From assembly GCA_002356215.1 (NCBI GenBank), contig AP017959.1, positions 496,001 through 560,000 on the forward strand: DNA of 64,000 nucleotides, given 5' to 3'. The position numbers and the translations under genes were made by a program. The notes below the pieces were generated by a model. It worked only from the letters and a program-made list of their open reading frames with translations. It searched no databases and was not told where the DNA came from. This document shows positions 63,366-64,000 of the stretch, piece after piece. Every line of letters begins with the position of its first letter. Position 1 is the stretch's first letter. Source of the stretch: [Synechococcus] sp. NIES-970 (GTDB lineage Bacteria > Cyanobacteriota > Cyanobacteriia > Cyanobacteriales > MRBY01).

Positions 63366-64000
63366 GGTGGTTGCCAGCGGACTAAGCGTCGTTTTCCTGT
63401 GTTTTTCGCTTTGTAGAGGGCTTGATCGGCTAAATCTAAAACCATCTCAAGTTTTTCATCATCCGTTGGCCAAAAGGCCAGTCCGATGCTCGTCCCAATG
63501 TTCGCGGTGCAATTTCCTAAATGGAAGGGCTGGGCGATCGCCTCAAGGATTCTGTGGGCAACGATTTCAGCAATATGTTCTCCCTCATCAACCGGTAGGG
63601 GCAGCAAGAGCAAAAATTCATCGCCCCCAAGCCGAATTCCAGCTTGATTTGGTCGCAGCTCTGCCTGTAAGCGGTAAGCCACGGCTTTGAGCAGCTCATC
63701 TCCGGCGCTATGGCCATAGTGGTCATTGACCTGTTTAAAACCGTCAAGATCGAGGGCTAAAACAGCCAGTACTTGCTTCCGAGGCAATACCCTTTGATAT
63801 TCTGCCAGTAGTAGACGTAATCCTTCTCGATTTGCCAAGCCGGTGAGGGGGTCTGCTCGGGAAACTTTTTCGGCTAATTGACGGGCTGCATATTCTTGTT
63901 TGCCTTCCTCATGGAGGCGGTAAATGGCCTGCTTAACAGTCTCAATTTCGTCTTTGACGTGCGCTGAAGCAGGGGTGGTTGATTCTGAATTGAGACGCAA
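63362..64000 (-). CDS. GGDEF diguanylate cyclase, N-terminus beyond window
   Basis: The visible 212 residues hold a complete GGDEF domain: DPLTGLANREGLRLLLAEY, LALDLDGFKQVNDHYGHSAGDELL, the active-site RLGGDEFLLLLP, and SIGLAFWPTDDEKLEMVLDLADQALYKAKNTGKRRL. It should make c-di-GMP. A charged coiled-coil-like stretch (VKDEIETVKQAIYRLHEEGKQEYAARQLAEKVSRA) precedes it, so a sensor domain probably lies further upstream, beyond the window edge. The frame is open to the last base. It is coupled to cutA by a 4-bp overlap. Confidence 0.92.
   Translation of the reverse strand: MRLNSESTTPASAHVKDEIETVKQAIYRLHEEGKQEYAARQLAEKVSRADPLTGLANREGLRLLLAEYQRVLPRKQVLAVLALDLDGFKQVNDHYGHSAGDELLKAVAYRLQAELRPNQAGIRLGGDEFLLLLPLPVDEGEHIAEIVAHRILEAIAQPFHLGNCTANIGTSIGLAFWPTDDEKLEMVLDLADQALYKAKNTGKRRLVRWQPP

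Overview
The window reads as the chromosome of a marine/euryhaline unicellular cyanobacterium of the Synechococcus sp. PCC 7002 (Picosynechococcus) type. The evidence is the very dense HIP1 palindrome (GCGATCGC), psbB (CP47), the light-independent protochlorophyllide reductase genes chlL and chlN, and many small cyanobacteria-specific families (DUF5331, DUF3285, DUF760, DUF1815, DUF4332). The species assignment is an inference from these features, not a database match. No tRNA, rRNA, CRISPR array or transposase-bearing insertion sequence was seen.

Layout. 1-8.4 kb: a CHAD protein cut by the window edge, DUF4332, def, chlL-DUF5331-chlN, corA, a DUF305 lipoprotein and hemB. 8.5-9.9 kb: a small mobile integron remnant (a duplicated Uma2-gene tail, an intI relic, an attI-like site, one membrane-protein cassette and an attC site) abutting an intact Uma2 gene. 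10.7-25.4 kb: housekeeping genes (ileS, a phytol-kinase-like gene, psbB, an MBL-fold protein, trpG/pabA-type amidotransferase, dgkA, ybeY, a fatty-acid desaturase, a CSP41-like epimerase, DUF1493, a carotenoid-type FAD oxidoreductase, an alpha/beta hydrolase). 25.5-26.5 kb: two hicAB-type toxin-antitoxin operons, each abutting a copy of a 33-bp repeat; one toxin is broken by a nonsense codon. 26.5-32 kb: carB, a GNAT gene and argH.

32-40.3 kb is the accessory highlight. An intact integron integrase (intI, with the IntI-specific insertion and all catalytic residues) lies downstream of argH with an attI-like site and cassette genes on the opposite strand (a 64-aa peptide, a B12-type radical SAM enzyme, a trypsin-like protease). 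Two more modules with decayed integrases follow (GNAT and VOC-like cassettes; a cupin cassette). The modules are punctuated by five extra copies of the last ~20-170 bp of the argH locus. The order 'host gene stop / attC / cassette(s) / attI / intI / copy of the host gene 3' end' recurs at argH and, independently, at the Uma2 gene 23 kb away. The window therefore appears to record repeated insertion of small mobile integrons behind host genes with duplication of the gene tail.

40.3-64 kb is mostly core genome: a membrane-anchored hydrolase with a membrane partner, a Vat/CatB-like acetyltransferase, leuB, a BaiN-type flavoprotein, tldD, an RsuA/RluB pseudouridine synthase, a RodZ-like protein, rsmI, a PfkB kinase, a ThiO-like oxidase, a methyltransferase, an S1-domain protein, an REC-GGDEF-EAL regulator next to a PAS histidine kinase, fabG, trxA, an ABA4-like protein, cdsA, cutA and a GGDEF protein that runs off the right edge.
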